Shown: positions 16,431 to 25,572 of the stretch, piece by piece | Position numbering within the stretch: the stretch's first letter is position 1 | How the letters are laid out: the number at the start of each line of letters is the position of its first letter | From: KBS50 sp042666615 | GTDB lineage: Bacteria; Actinomycetota; Actinomycetes; Mycobacteriales; Micromonosporaceae | Length of the DNA stretch: 64,000 nt | Assembly: GCF_042666615.1 (NCBI RefSeq) | Contig: NZ_JBHTDD010000012.1 | Span: 1 to 64,000, forward strand | Direction of reading: 5' to 3' | Notes under the pieces: model-generated | What the model was told of the DNA's origin: nothing | Database searches by the model: none | Seen by the model: only the letters and a program-made list of their open reading frames with translations | Made by a program: the position numbers and the translations under genes

Positions 16431-16464
16431 CGATCCGGCCGGCGCCGCGGCGCCGGCCGGATCG
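16431..16464. terminator. Perfect 34-bp palindrome between dppA and dppB
   Basis: The two 17-base halves, 16431-16447 and 16448-16464, are perfectly complementary with no spacer, 17 bases downstream of the binding-protein stop. It can form a strong hairpin that would partly terminate transcription or protect the 3' end of the binding-protein message, raising its dose relative to the permeases. Confidence 0.65.
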
Positions 16465-16481
16465 GTTACCTCAGTGGTACG

Positions 16482-18224
16482 TCAGCTCTTGACGAACATG
16501 TTGACGAAGAACGGCAGACCCATGGTCGGGTCGCCCTCGATGCCACCGAGGTTGGTGCCGGCGAGGACCGCCATCTTGTCGTAGTACCGAGGGATCACCG
16601 GGTACATCCCCATGATCTTCTCGTCCATCTCGCCCCACTTCTCGGCCTGCTGGTCCGCCGGAAGCGCGCTGATGTCGTTGATCTCCTTGTCCAGCGCCGG
16701 GTCCTGGAGCTGACCCCAGCTCTGGCCCTCCTCGATGCTCTGCGTGCGGAACAGCACCGGGAACCAGCTACCGCCGGTCGGCCAGTCGGAGCACCACCCG
16801 CGCGGGGTGAAGTCCATGTTGACCGGGGCGTCGTAGTCGCTGGCCTTGGCCCGCAGGTCGGCGGTCGAGACGCCGACCGGCTTGACCGTGAAGCCGGCCT
16901 TGGTGAAGGCGTCCGCCCGCACCTGGCTGACCTGCTGCGGGATCGGCTTGGTGTTGTCGTAGTACCAGCTCAGCTCGAAGCCGACCTTGCCGGCGGCCTC
17001 CAGCATCTGCTTGGCCTTGGCGGGGTCGCCCGGACCCTCACCGGACAGGCCCTCGGGCGAGGTGTACTTCTTGTAGCCCGGCACGCTCGGCGGCATGATC
17101 GTGCTGGACCGCTGGGAGGTGTAGTCGTTCTCACCGGCGGCCTTGCGGTCCTGGTCGTACGGGAACGCGACCGCGATCGCCTTGCGCACCTCCAGCGGAA
17201 TCAGCTGAGTGTCCATCTGCACCACGATGTTGCAGGGGCTCTCGCCGCGGATGAGCTGCTTCTGCTTGTCACCCGTGAGCTGCGGGATGATCGAGGCGTC
17301 CACGTTGTCGTAGGTGAGCTGGTTGGCGGCCGGGCCGGCGCTGTTCAGCGTCTCCTGCTGGGTCTTGACCAGGTCGACGCCCCACTTGAAGTGCCAGGCG
17401 TCGGCGTACTGGTGCCGGACCGGGTCGGTGTTGGCGTCCCAGTTCGGGTTCTTCTTGAGCTTCAGCTCGGCACCCGGGGTGTAGCTGTCGAACGCGTACG
17501 GGCCGGTGGCCAGCGGCTTGTTGCCGTAGTCCTGCTTGGTGTCCTTCGCCTCGGGGATCGGCGTGAACATCGGGAAGGTCATGTAGAACGGCAGGTCCGA
17601 GAAGGGCTTGGCCAGGTTGATGACAAGCGTCTCGTCGTCCGGGGTCTCCACGCCGGCGTATTCCTTGCCGCTGGTGTAGGGACCCTTGTACTTGTCACCG
17701 TCCTTGAACAGACCCAGCTGGTACGCCGGGCCGTCCGAGTAGACGTCGTGCGCGAACGACCGCTTGATCGCGTACGCGAAGTCCTCGATCTTGACCTCGG
17801 TGCCGTCCTCGTACTTCGTGCCCTTGGCCTTGTACTTGAAGGTCCACTTGAGCTTGTCCTCGGACACCGTACCCAGGTCCATCAGGTCCGGCACCAGCAC
17901 CGGCTTGCCGTCGCGGAGGGCGAACTGGGTCGGGGTACGGAAGAGCAGCTTGCCGATCTCGTTCGTGTCGACGTAGTAGATGTTGGTCGGGTCGAACGAG
18001 TGCGGCGTGGTCTGGGCGGTGATGGTGATGGTGCCGCCCTTGCGCGAGCCGGGGACCTCGGGCGCGGGACCCTTGGCGTCCGGGTCCGTCGCGTCGAAGC
18101 TCTGCTCCTTGATGTCCTCGTTGGCACCGTTTCCTGAATTGTTGTTGGACGACGGGCTTCCACAGCCCGAGAGTCCGAGGGCCAAGGCGGCACATGCCGC
18201 CACGACCGCAGTCCTTCGCCTCAC
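16482..18224 (-). CDS. dppA: Oligopeptide-binding lipoprotein (family 5 solute-binding protein)
   Basis: The 580-residue protein captures peptides outside the cell for the adjacent importer. A GTG start at 18224 follows GAAGGGAAG and opens a lipoprotein signal ending LSGC with Cys21. After a Ser/Asn-rich linker, residues 60 onward match family 5: RKGGTITITAQTTPHSFDPTN, then SEDKLKWTFKYKAKGTKYEDG near 130, and ETLVINLAKPFSDLPFYMTFPMF. The length is normal for DppA/OppA. It lies between the dppC-like and dppB-like genes. The unusual order and the palindrome after it suggest its dose is set separately. Confidence 0.92.
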   Translation of the reverse strand: MRRRTAVVAACAALALGLSGCGSPSSNNNSGNGANEDIKEQSFDATDPDAKGPAPEVPGSRKGGTITITAQTTPHSFDPTNIYYVDTNEIGKLLFRTPTQFALRDGKPVLVPDLMDLGTVSEDKLKWTFKYKAKGTKYEDGTEVKIEDFAYAIKRSFAHDVYSDGPAYQLGLFKDGDKYKGPYTSGKEYAGVETPDDETLVINLAKPFSDLPFYMTFPMFTPIPEAKDTKQDYGNKPLATGPYAFDSYTPGAELKLKKNPNWDANTDPVRHQYADAWHFKWGVDLVKTQQETLNSAGPAANQLTYDNVDASIIPQLTGDKQKQLIRGESPCNIVVQMDTQLIPLEVRKAIAVAFPYDQDRKAAGENDYTSQRSSTIMPPSVPGYKKYTSPEGLSGEGPGDPAKAKQMLEAAGKVGFELSWYYDNTKPIPQQVSQVRADAFTKAGFTVKPVGVSTADLRAKASDYDAPVNMDFTPRGWCSDWPTGGSWFPVLFRTQSIEEGQSWGQLQDPALDKEINDISALPADQQAEKWGEMDEKIMGMYPVIPRYYDKMAVLAGTNLGGIEGDPTMGLPFFVNMFVKS

Positions 18225-18262
18225 TGGTACTTCCCTTCTTGGTGAACGGCCCGGGTGTGCCG

Positions 18263-19285
18263 TCAACGGCGGGTCTTGGGGTCGAACGCGTCCCGGACGG
18301 CGTCCCCGAGCAGGCTCAGCGCGAGCACGAGGATGGTGATGCCGGCGACCGGGAGCCACAGGTAGAGCGGGTCGGCGCGGTAGTAGGTGCGGGCGAACGA
18401 GATCGTCAGCCCCCATGACGGTGTCGGCTCGATGAGCCCGACGCCGAGGAAGGTCAGACCCGCCTCGGCCACGATGTACGCCGGCAACGCCACGGATGTC
18501 GCCACCATGATCGGAGCCACCAGGTTCGGCAGCAGTTCCTTGAAGAGCACTTTGCGGGTCGGCACGCCGAGCACCCGGGCGGCGGAGATGAACTCCCGCT
18601 CGCGCAGGGAGAGCACCTGTCCCCGGATCAGCCGGGCCAGGCCGGCCCAGCCGAAGAAGGACAGCACCCCGATGAGGGTCCAGAAGCGGACGGTCGCCAC
18701 CTCCTCGGCCGCGGCGCCCTCGGCACCACCCAGGCTCGCCACCAGCACGCCCGAGACGGCGATGGCGAACAGCAGGAACGGCAGGCTCAACACGAAGTCG
18801 ATGAGCCAGGACAGCACGCGATCGACCCAGCCCCCGACGAACCCGGCGATCAGACCGATGGTCGTGCCGATGAGCACCGTCAGCACGGTCGCCGTGCCGG
18901 CGACGATAAGCGACGGTCGGGCGCCGTACACCCAGCGGGCGAAATTGTCCCGCCCCAGCCGCGGCTCGATGCCGAACCAGTGCTCGCTGTTCGGTCCGAT
19001 GGTCGGGAAGCCGTACGTGTCGACCAGGTCCTGGTTGTACGTGTACGGGTCCGTACCGGGGATCTTGACTATCAGGGGCGCGAAGATCGCGATCAGGACG
19101 AAGAACAGGAAGATTCCCGCCGACACCACGGCGACCCGGTCCTTGCGCAACCGCTCGAACGCGATCCGCGTGGGTGACTTGCTGACCGTCACGACCCGTT
19201 GCCCTGGCGCCGGCGGAACCACCTCGACGGCCGACGACGGCTCATCGCGGTGGCTCGATTCGGCTTCCGTACGCAACGGCTCCAC
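18263..19285 (-). CDS. dppC: Oligopeptide ABC transporter permease (DppC/OppC type)
   Basis: The protein of about 340 residues forms the second half of the peptide channel. It has a hydrophilic N-terminus of some 45 residues, then the OppC-type entry FERLRKDRVAVVSAGIFLFFV and six helices. The coupling loop reads EFISAARVLGVPTRKVLFKELLPNL. I chose the GTG at 19285 because GGAGG lies eight bases upstream; a GTG at 19300 in the same frame is an alternative. It is the first gene of the operon, whereas dppC normally follows dppB, so the locus has been rearranged. A 28-residue DppC-like stump remains in the usual slot. Confidence 0.9.
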   Translation of the reverse strand: MEPLRTEAESSHRDEPSSAVEVVPPAPGQRVVTVSKSPTRIAFERLRKDRVAVVSAGIFLFFVLIAIFAPLIVKIPGTDPYTYNQDLVDTYGFPTIGPNSEHWFGIEPRLGRDNFARWVYGARPSLIVAGTATVLTVLIGTTIGLIAGFVGGWVDRVLSWLIDFVLSLPFLLFAIAVSGVLVASLGGAEGAAAEEVATVRFWTLIGVLSFFGWAGLARLIRGQVLSLREREFISAARVLGVPTRKVLFKELLPNLVAPIMVATSVALPAYIVAEAGLTFLGVGLIEPTPSWGLTISFARTYYRADPLYLWLPVAGITILVLALSLLGDAVRDAFDPKTRR

Positions 19286-19856
19286 CCACGTCACCTCCAC
19301 TCAGAAGACACTCCGCCCCACGGGGTCCGGCCCCGCCAGGCACCATGCGGCGCCCACCGTTCCGGGTTGGTGCGGTGCGCAAACGCTAGCCGGCCGGAAC
19401 AGCCGTCGGAATGGCCTGAGGCATCGAATTAATAACAGCTAGGTCACCGTTGGGTGGGAGGCGTGTCACATGCCGGCCCGGCCGAGCCGCGGGCGTAATG
19501 TTTCCGTTTGAAGCCATTCCCGGCCCTGGAATGGGCCGAAAGTTACACACAGAGTTCCGAAAGACTCGCGCTGAGCTGCGTGAAGTTTGGTCACAACAGC
19601 GGGTTTGCGAGGTAATCATGTTGACGCATTCGCGCACCCGAGTTAACGCTTTGGGGCCATGTCAACCCGGCGACCGGACGATTTCGCCGGTCCTTACGGT
19701 TGCTGGAGAAAACGCGCCGTCCGATTAGCCGTCGACCTCCCGTGGGATCGCCCATCGACATTCGTCAGGACGATACGCGGGTGCCCGGATGGCGGGTGCG
19801 ATCCGCCGGACGGGTGATGTGTCGACGACCGTGACTCCCTGGCCCGATCCGGGCTG
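19286..19856. other. Divergent intergenic region (571 bp) upstream of dpp operon and Ser/Thr kinase
   Basis: No gene is supported here. The stretch from about 19425 to 19650 is clearly lower in GC than its surroundings and should hold the promoters of both flanking units. A perfect inverted repeat CCATTCC-N7-GGAATGG lies at 19514-19534. TTGACG at 19621 (+ strand) and TTGACA on the minus strand at 19660-19665 are possible -35 boxes, but I could not find a convincing -10 for either. Confidence 0.5.
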
Positions 19857-21482
19857 GTGACTTCTGGCAAGGTGGTGCGGGTGCATCCCGTACGCCTCCT
19901 GGACGGTCGCTACCGCCTCGACGAGCACCTGGGCAGCGGCGGCATGTCGGTGGTGTGGCGGGCGCACGACGAGGTGCTCGACCGGGCCGTCGCGGTGAAG
20001 GTGCTGGCGGGTCCGCTGGCCAGCGAGCCAGGAGCCAGGGCCCGGATCCGTGCCGAGGCCAAGGCCGCCGCCAAGCTGTGGCATCCACACATCACGAACG
20101 TCTACGACTACGGCGAATGGGTCAGCCCCGGCGGCGAGCCGGTGCCGTACGTCGTGATGGAGCTGCTGCCCGGCCAGACGCTGGCAGACCGGCTCGCCGG
20201 GGGACCGCTGCCGCCCCGCTCGGCGATGCGGATCTGTGCCGAGGTCGCCGGGGCACTGGCCGCGGCGCACGCGCAGAACCTGGTACATCGGGATGTCAAG
20301 CCGTCGAACGTGATGCTGACGCCGTCCGGGGCGAAAGTGCTCGACTTCGGCATCGCCGCGCTCGCCGGCGAACCGGAGCTGGACCCGGACGGGCACCGCT
20401 TCGGCACCCCCGCGTACCTCGCGCCGGAACGGCTGCTCGGCAACGAAGTGGTGCCGGCCTCGGACGTCTACGCACTCGGCCTGCTGATCTACCGCGCCCT
20501 GACGAACCGCCTGCCGTGGCGGACCGAGACGACTGTCGAGATGTTGACGGCACACGTCTACACCGAGCCCGATCCGCTGCCCACGCTGTCGGGCGTCCCG
20601 GCCCCGGTGGTGGAGGTCTGCAACCGGTGTCTGGCCAAGTCACCGGCCGACCGGCCGCCGGCCGCGGCGGTCGCCCGGACGCTCGCCGCCGGCGCCGGAC
20701 TCGCGGCGCCGGAGGACGGTTCGGCGCCGCTGGCCTGGATCCCACCCGCCTTCGTGACCGGGGACGTGCTGCCCGCGGCGGTCGCCGTCGGGCCGGCTGC
20801 CGACACCGACGACGCGGACGCCGGGAGCCCGGAGCCCGGGTCCGAGGTCGCCGCGCACGAGCTGGCCGACGCGACGACCGTCGGCACCCGGCAGCCGCGC
20901 CAGGAGAAGGACCGGCGGCGCACGGTCGCGGTGGTGGGCCTCGTGGCGGTGGTGGTGACCACGGCGACCGTGGCGATGTTCGTCCTGCCCGACCGGCGGA
21001 ATCCGGACGGCGGCGGGCGGGCCGCGCCGACGGCCGGTGGCACCGTCGACCCAGGTTCGGCCGGACCGGCCGGTTCGGCGGGACCCGGAGGGTCGACCGG
21101 ACCGGACGGTGGTGACGAGGCCGGCACAGCGGCGCCCGACAGACCCGCCGCCACGTCCGGACCGAGCGGCCCGGCGGCCGGACCCGCCGCCACCACGGCC
21201 GCCCCCGGGCCGGGCGGCGGGACACCCACCCCGACGCCGACACCGAGCCCGTCCGGCGGTGGCACCTCCCTCGTCTCGATCGGAGGCGTGGTCGTGGTGC
21301 TCTGCCTGGGCCGCACGGCGACCGTCGTCGGCGTCACGCCGTCACTCGGCTACCGCGTGCAGGATGCTGATCGCGGGCCGGCGAGCGAGGTCAAGGTGGT
21401 GTTCGAGAAGGGCGACCGGGCGAGCGAGGTGAGAGCCACCTGCGGCAACGGCCTTCCCATCCCCCGGATAAAGGAGAGCTGA
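19857..21482 (+). CDS. Transmembrane Ser/Thr protein kinase (PknB-like)
   Basis: The 541-residue protein is a Hanks-type kinase. The glycine loop is LGSGGMSVVW (25-34), the ATP lysine is K48 in VAVKVL, the catalytic loop is VHRDVKPSN with D146 and K148, and the DFG motif is LDFGIAAL. GTPAYLAPE marks the activation-segment end. A linker rich in acidic residues leads to a single membrane helix at about 355-377. The outside part is a low-complexity Pro/Gly/Thr-rich stalk ending in a small domain of about 75 residues with a Cys pair. No PASTA repeats are present, so the sensor input is unknown. The GTG at 19857 is used; a GTG at 19881 with AAGGTGG nearby is also plausible. Confidence 0.92.
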   Translation: MTSGKVVRVHPVRLLDGRYRLDEHLGSGGMSVVWRAHDEVLDRAVAVKVLAGPLASEPGARARIRAEAKAAAKLWHPHITNVYDYGEWVSPGGEPVPYVVMELLPGQTLADRLAGGPLPPRSAMRICAEVAGALAAAHAQNLVHRDVKPSNVMLTPSGAKVLDFGIAALAGEPELDPDGHRFGTPAYLAPERLLGNEVVPASDVYALGLLIYRALTNRLPWRTETTVEMLTAHVYTEPDPLPTLSGVPAPVVEVCNRCLAKSPADRPPAAAVARTLAAGAGLAAPEDGSAPLAWIPPAFVTGDVLPAAVAVGPAADTDDADAGSPEPGSEVAAHELADATTVGTRQPRQEKDRRRTVAVVGLVAVVVTTATVAMFVLPDRRNPDGGGRAAPTAGGTVDPGSAGPAGSAGPGGSTGPDGGDEAGTAAPDRPAATSGPSGPAAGPAATTAAPGPGGGTPTPTPTPSPSGGGTSLVSIGGVVVVLCLGRTATVVGVTPSLGYRVQDADRGPASEVKVVFEKGDRASEVRATCGNGLPIPRIKES

Positions 21483-21596
21483 CCGGCACCTGATCGCCGC
21501 CGATCGGCCACCGGCAGGGCTCGGTCGGCACGAGCAACGGTCGCGTTCGGCTGATCGTACGATGACACTCCGCTGCCGGCACCGCATCATCAGCAG

Positions 21597-22271
21597 ATGC
21601 CATTACGGTCGCTGCGCTTCCACCTGGTCGATTCCCCGACGTCCTACGGGGCCAAGCGACGGGCCCGCCGGGCGGCGTGGCTCTCCGAGACGTTCCCGGA
21701 GCTGGCCGACATGTCCATTCTGGACCTCGGTGGTCGGGTGGAGAGCTGGACGACGGTGCCGGTCCGCCCGGCGCATGTTCACGTGGTCAACCTCGAGCCG
21801 CTGCCCGCGGATCTGCCCGCCTGGGCCGAAGCCGACCACGCCGACGCCTGCGAGCTGCCGCCGGGCATCCGGTCCCGCCGGTACGACCTGGTGTTCAGCA
21901 ACAGTGTGCTGGAGCACGTCGGCGGGCACGAGCGCCGCCGCCGGATGGCCGAGACCGTGCGCGAACTGGCCCCTAGATACTGGGTGCAGACCCCGTACCG
22001 GTACTTTCCCGTGGAACCGCACTGGGTGGCCCCCGGAATGCAGTTCCTCCCGGTGCCGGCGCGGGTGACGGTGGCCCGCAAGTGGCCGCTCGCCTACACC
22101 CCCGGCAAGTCCTGGGAACTGGCGATGAAGCAGGTGCTGACCACGGAGCTGATCGGCCGGGCCGAGTTGCGCTACCTGTTCCCCGACGCCACCATCCGGG
22201 CGGAGCGGCTGCTTGGGCTCACCAAGTCACTGATCGCGGTGCGCACCTCCGGCGGCGACGACCGGGCCTGA
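21597..22271 (+). CDS. SAM-dependent methyltransferase (class I, type 11-like)
   Basis: The 224-residue protein has the SAM-binding strand MSILDLGGRVESW near residue 40. The later acidic and post-III motifs read VNLEPLPAD and YDLVFSNSVLEHVGGHERR, the latter typical of class I methyltransferases of unknown small-molecule substrate. The C-terminal half contains WVQTPYRYFPVEPHWVAPGMQFLP, a pattern I associate with nucleotide- or sugar-linked methyltransferases, but I cannot name the substrate. It stands between the kinase and a TetR gene, all on the plus strand but with gaps, so the operon structure is unclear. Confidence 0.85.
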   Translation: MPLRSLRFHLVDSPTSYGAKRRARRAAWLSETFPELADMSILDLGGRVESWTTVPVRPAHVHVVNLEPLPADLPAWAEADHADACELPPGIRSRRYDLVFSNSVLEHVGGHERRRRMAETVRELAPRYWVQTPYRYFPVEPHWVAPGMQFLPVPARVTVARKWPLAYTPGKSWELAMKQVLTTELIGRAELRYLFPDATIRAERLLGLTKSLIAVRTSGGDDRA

Positions 22272-22311
22272 CCGGGTTGCATTTTCCGTACGGGCGTGCT
22301 TTTCTTGTCCG

Positions 22312-22908
22312 GTGAGTAAGGGAGACGAGACCCGGCTCGCCGTGCTCGACCAGGCGGTCGACGTGGCCCGGCACGTCGGGCTCGACGGCTTGACGATCGG
22401 CTCACTGGCCGAACGGACCCGACTGTCCAAGAGCGGCCTGTTCGGCCACTTCCGCTCCAAGGAGGCACTGCAACTGGAGGTCCTCGCCCACGCGCGGTCC
22501 CAGTTCGAGGAGATGGTGGCCGGTCCCGTGCTGCGCGCGCCGCGCGGGGAGCCGCGGGTCCACGAACTGCTCGACCGCTGGCTGGCCTGGGAGGCCAGGC
22601 CGGGCGGCTGCCCGTTCGTCGCCGCCGCGACCGAGTTCGACGACCGGCCGGGAGCGGTGCGGGATCGCCTGGTGCGTGACGAGCGGGACCTCTCCGAGAT
22701 GGTGGCGACCATCTTCCGCAGCGGGATCCGCGAGGGGCACTTCCGCGCCGACGCCGACCCCGACCAGTTCGCCCACGACTTCCGCGGCGTCATCCTGGCC
22801 TGGCACCACGCGTCCCGGCTGCTCGGTGACGAGCGGGCGGAGGAACGGGCCCGACGCGCCCTGGCGGCCCTGCTCGCCGCAGCCCGCCCGGACAGCGCCA
22901 CATCCTGA
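22312..22908 (+). CDS. TetR family transcriptional regulator
   Basis: The 198-residue regulator has a helix-turn-helix near residues 27-50 (LTIGSLAERTRLSKSGLFGHF), followed by the usual RSKEALQLEVL helix. The ligand domain includes WEARPGGCPFVAAATEFDDRPG, typical of the TetR_C type found in YcdC/AcrR-like groups, and ends with AWHHASRLLGDERAEERARRAL. The GTG start has no clear ribosome site, so it may be leaderless. It lies 143 bases upstream of an alpha/beta hydrolase in the same direction, the likely regulatory target (inference). Confidence 0.92.
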   Translation: MSKGDETRLAVLDQAVDVARHVGLDGLTIGSLAERTRLSKSGLFGHFRSKEALQLEVLAHARSQFEEMVAGPVLRAPRGEPRVHELLDRWLAWEARPGGCPFVAAATEFDDRPGAVRDRLVRDERDLSEMVATIFRSGIREGHFRADADPDQFAHDFRGVILAWHHASRLLGDERAEERARRALAALLAAARPDSATS

Positions 22909-23051
22909 TCCGGCCGGCGGTCCGGCACCGACTCCCCGGGTGACGGTGGCCGGGCCCCGAGGCGGGACGACCCTCGGCCGCACCCGATAGCGACCACACC
23001 CCACGGACCGGTGGCGGACCGGCGCCGACAAGACGAGAGGACCCACCCCCA

Positions 23052-24071
23052 ATGGTGATTACCGAGGCGGCAATGGCGCAACGTAAAAGCACGATCGTTC
23101 GTGTTTATTCACTCCCCTGGACCACCCGGGCCGCCTTCCGGCTCCTGGACCGCCTCGCCCCGGCGCTCAGCGCCCGGTGGGCGGAACGGATCTGGTTCAC
23201 CCTGCCGCGCACCAGATCCCGACCGGCGTCCGGTGCCCGGCGGTCGGCCGACCGATCAGCGTCCGCATCCGCAAGACCGGACACCACGCGACCGGTCACG
23301 ACCGAAGGCCCCGGACCGGGCGCCACGTTCGCCGTCGAGGTCGACGGCCACCGCGTGGTCGGCACCGCGTGGGGCCACGGCCCCGTCGTGTACCTGGTGC
23401 ACGGCTGGGCCGGCCGCCACCAGCAGCTCACCGCGCTTGTCGCACCGCTTGTCGCGGCCGGGCACCGGGTCGTGGCCTTCGACGCGCCCAGCCACGGCGC
23501 CTCGGCACCGGGCCGGTACGGTCCGCGATCGTCGTCCATTCCGGAGTTCGCCGCCGCCCTGACCGCCGTGGTGGCGGTACACGGCCCCGCGTACGCCGTC
23601 ATCGCCCACTCGCTCGGCGCCACCGCGACGGCCGTGGCGCTCTGTGACGGGCTGCGAGCCGGTCGACTCGTGCTGCTCGCTCCGATGGCCAGCCCGGCGT
23701 GGTTCGCCGAAGGACTCGCCAGGGTCCTCGGCTTCGGTCCGCGTACCCACCGACGACTGACCGCGCGGGTCGAGCGCCGGGTCGGCGCTCCGATGCGGCA
23801 TTTCGACGTACCGGAACTGGGTCGGGCGGTGGCGATGCCACCCACCCTGGTCATCCACGACCGGGACGACACCTACACGCCGGTGAGTGACGGTGCCGCG
23901 ATCGCGGCCGCCTGGCCCCGAGCGCGGCTGCACGTCACCTCCGGCCTGGGCCATCGCCGGCTGCTGCGCGACCCGGCCGTGCTGGCCGAGACCGTGGCGT
24001 TTGTCACCACCGCCACCGACCGGCCCGATCGGGACGTCGAGGCTTGTCGACAGGTGGTGGACCCGGTCTAG
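23052..24071 (+). CDS. Alpha/beta hydrolase
   Basis: The 339-residue protein is a predicted serine hydrolase. The oxyanion region is LVHGWAGRHQQL, the nucleophile elbow is IAHSLGATA, and the acid and histidine are in VIHDRDDTYTP and GLGHRRLL. An N-terminal extension of about 90 residues is basic and low-complexity. It contains the Arg-rich stretch before GPGPGATFAVEVDG, where the domain begins. It might be a membrane-associated region, since YSLPWTTRAAFRLLDRLAP is amphipathic. The substrate is unknown. The upstream TetR gene is probably its regulator. The ATG at 23052 is used; a second ATG seven codons later is possible. Confidence 0.88.
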   Translation: MVITEAAMAQRKSTIVRVYSLPWTTRAAFRLLDRLAPALSARWAERIWFTLPRTRSRPASGARRSADRSASASARPDTTRPVTTEGPGPGATFAVEVDGHRVVGTAWGHGPVVYLVHGWAGRHQQLTALVAPLVAAGHRVVAFDAPSHGASAPGRYGPRSSSIPEFAAALTAVVAVHGPAYAVIAHSLGATATAVALCDGLRAGRLVLLAPMASPAWFAEGLARVLGFGPRTHRRLTARVERRVGAPMRHFDVPELGRAVAMPPTLVIHDRDDTYTPVSDGAAIAAAWPRARLHVTSGLGHRRLLRDPAVLAETVAFVTTATDRPDRDVEACRQVVDPV

Positions 24072-24129
24072 CCGAGCGCCCGGCTCGGCCCACGTCGGGA
24101 TAGGGTCGAACGGTGCACGGGGACACCGG

Positions 24130-25098
24130 ATGACCGACGAGACGGCCCCCGACGGGACGACCACCGCCCGGATGGCGACAGCGGCCGCCGACCTGCTGGC
24201 GGCGCTGGATCCGGCGCGCCGTCGGGCCGCGCACACCAGCCTGGACGCCCCCGACCGTCGGGAGTGGACCTATCTACCCGGCCCCCGACCCGGGTTGTCG
24301 CTCGGTGAGATGACCGTCGAGCAGCGGGAACGTGCCCTCGCCCTGCTCGACACGGGCGGCGGCGCGGAGGGCAGGCGGCTGGCTCGGGGCGTGATCGACC
24401 TGGAGCGGATCCGCCGGGAGCTGGCCACCGGACGGCCGGTGGACGACGACCGGTACTGGTTCCGGATCCTCGGCGAGCCGGGCGGTCCGGCGCCCTGGGG
24501 CTGGCGTGTCAACGGGCACCACCTGGCCGTCCACGTGCTGGTGGCCGGCGGCGAGCTGACGGTGACGCCGTACTTCCTCGGAGCCGAGCCGGCCGTGGTC
24601 CTCGACGGTCCGCACCGCGGCCGGCGGTTGCTGACCGACGAGGAGGAACTGGCCCGCTCGCTGCTGGCCGCGCTCGACCCGGACCAGCGCGCCCGGGCCG
24701 TGGCCGCCGACCTGGCGCCGGCCGACATCCTCACCGGCGCGGACCCGGTAGCCGACCCGTCGGTGCTGCCGTCCGGCCTGTCGCACGCCGACATGACCAC
24801 CGGGCAACGCGAGTCGCTGCTCCGGCTGATCCGCCGGTATGTCGAGCGGGCCCCCGAACCGTACGCGCGGCGGTACTGGCAGGGGTTGTCCGACGCGGGC
24901 CTGGGCCGGATCGAGTTCGCCTGGGCCGGTCCGGCGCGGCGCGGAGCCGGCCACTACTACTGCGTCACCGGCCCGACGCTCCTCATCGAGTACGACAACA
25001 CGCAGGACGACGCCAACCACATCCACTCCGTGTGGCGGGACCGTGCCGACGACTGGGGCGAGGACCTGTTGCGCCGGCACCGTCGCGAACACCACTGA
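24130..25098 (+). CDS. DUF3500 family protein
   Basis: The 322-residue protein matches the DUF3500 pattern: repeated segments AADLLAALDPARRRAA and ARSLLAALDPDQRARA, RREWTYLPGPRPGLSL, a central W/H-rich block DDDRYWFRILGEPGGPAPWGWRVNGHHLAVHV, and the C-terminal WAGPARRGAGHYYCVTGPTLLIEYDNTQ with a following HIHSVWRD. The many conserved His, Trp and Tyr suggest a metal or cofactor site, but the function of the family is unknown to me. It is followed 18 bases later by a VOC-family gene, so the two are probably cotranscribed. Confidence 0.85.
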   Translation: MTDETAPDGTTTARMATAAADLLAALDPARRRAAHTSLDAPDRREWTYLPGPRPGLSLGEMTVEQRERALALLDTGGGAEGRRLARGVIDLERIRRELATGRPVDDDRYWFRILGEPGGPAPWGWRVNGHHLAVHVLVAGGELTVTPYFLGAEPAVVLDGPHRGRRLLTDEEELARSLLAALDPDQRARAVAADLAPADILTGADPVADPSVLPSGLSHADMTTGQRESLLRLIRRYVERAPEPYARRYWQGLSDAGLGRIEFAWAGPARRGAGHYYCVTGPTLLIEYDNTQDDANHIHSVWRDRADDWGEDLLRRHRREHH

Positions 25099-25116
25099 CC
25101 AACGGGAGCATGCGCC

Positions 25117-25494
25117 ATGGCCGTACAGTTCAACCACACAATCGTCAGCGCCCGCGAGCCCCGTGCCTCGGCCGAGTTCCTCGCCGACCTCCTGGGCCTG
25201 CCCGCGCCGACCCGGTACGGCCCGTTCCAGGTCGTCGCCCTGACCAACGGCGTATCGCTGGACTTCTACCCCGCGACCGGCACGGTCCGATCCCAGCACT
25301 ACGCCTTCCTCGTCAGCGAGGAGGAGTTCGACCAGATCTTCGCCCGGATCCAGGATCGAGGTCTGATGTGGTGGGCCGATCCCGGGCACCAGCGACCGCG
25401 GGAGCACAACACGAACGACGGCGGACGCGGGCTGTACTGGAGTGACCCGGACGGCCACAACATGGAGATCATCACCCGTCCGTACGGCGGCTGA
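25117..25494 (+). CDS. VOC/glyoxalase-fold protein
   Basis: The 125-residue protein has one glyoxalase/dioxygenase domain. The opening FNHTIVSAREPRASAEFLADLLGLP and the closing GRGLYWSDPDGHNMEIIT are classic for the family. His7 and the final Glu are in metal-ligand positions, but HYAFLV supplies another His. Such proteins range from metal-dependent lyases and dioxygenases to fosfomycin- or bleomycin-type resistance proteins. Nothing here indicates which. It follows the DUF3500 gene by 18 bases, and a hairpin overlaps its stop codon. Confidence 0.88.
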   Translation: MAVQFNHTIVSAREPRASAEFLADLLGLPAPTRYGPFQVVALTNGVSLDFYPATGTVRSQHYAFLVSEEEFDQIFARIQDRGLMWWADPGHQRPREHNTNDGGRGLYWSDPDGHNMEIITRPYGG

Positions 25495-25512
25495 CCAGCG
25501 GAACCGCTGGTC
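25493..25512. terminator. Hairpin overlapping the VOC gene stop
   Basis: GACCAGCGG at 25493-25501 and CCGCTGGTC at 25504-25512 are perfect 9-base arms around AA. It probably terminates the DUF3500-VOC unit. Confidence 0.6.
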
Positions 25513-25572
25513 GGGCAGGGTCTTCCGGGGGCCGGTGCGGCGCGGCGGATCTTGCCCGCTACCCTGCTGGCG

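Noticed and set aside
19621..19650. TTGACG-based promoter on the plus strand before the kinase
   Set aside because: The sequence 17 bases on, TAACGC, lacks the final T of a -10 box, and the distance to the kinase start is over 200 bases.
21010..21260. Repeat-like Pro/Gly/Ala/Thr-rich DNA in the kinase gene
   Set aside because: It encodes a low-complexity extracellular stalk, with no regular repeat unit and no sign of a CRISPR or mobile element.
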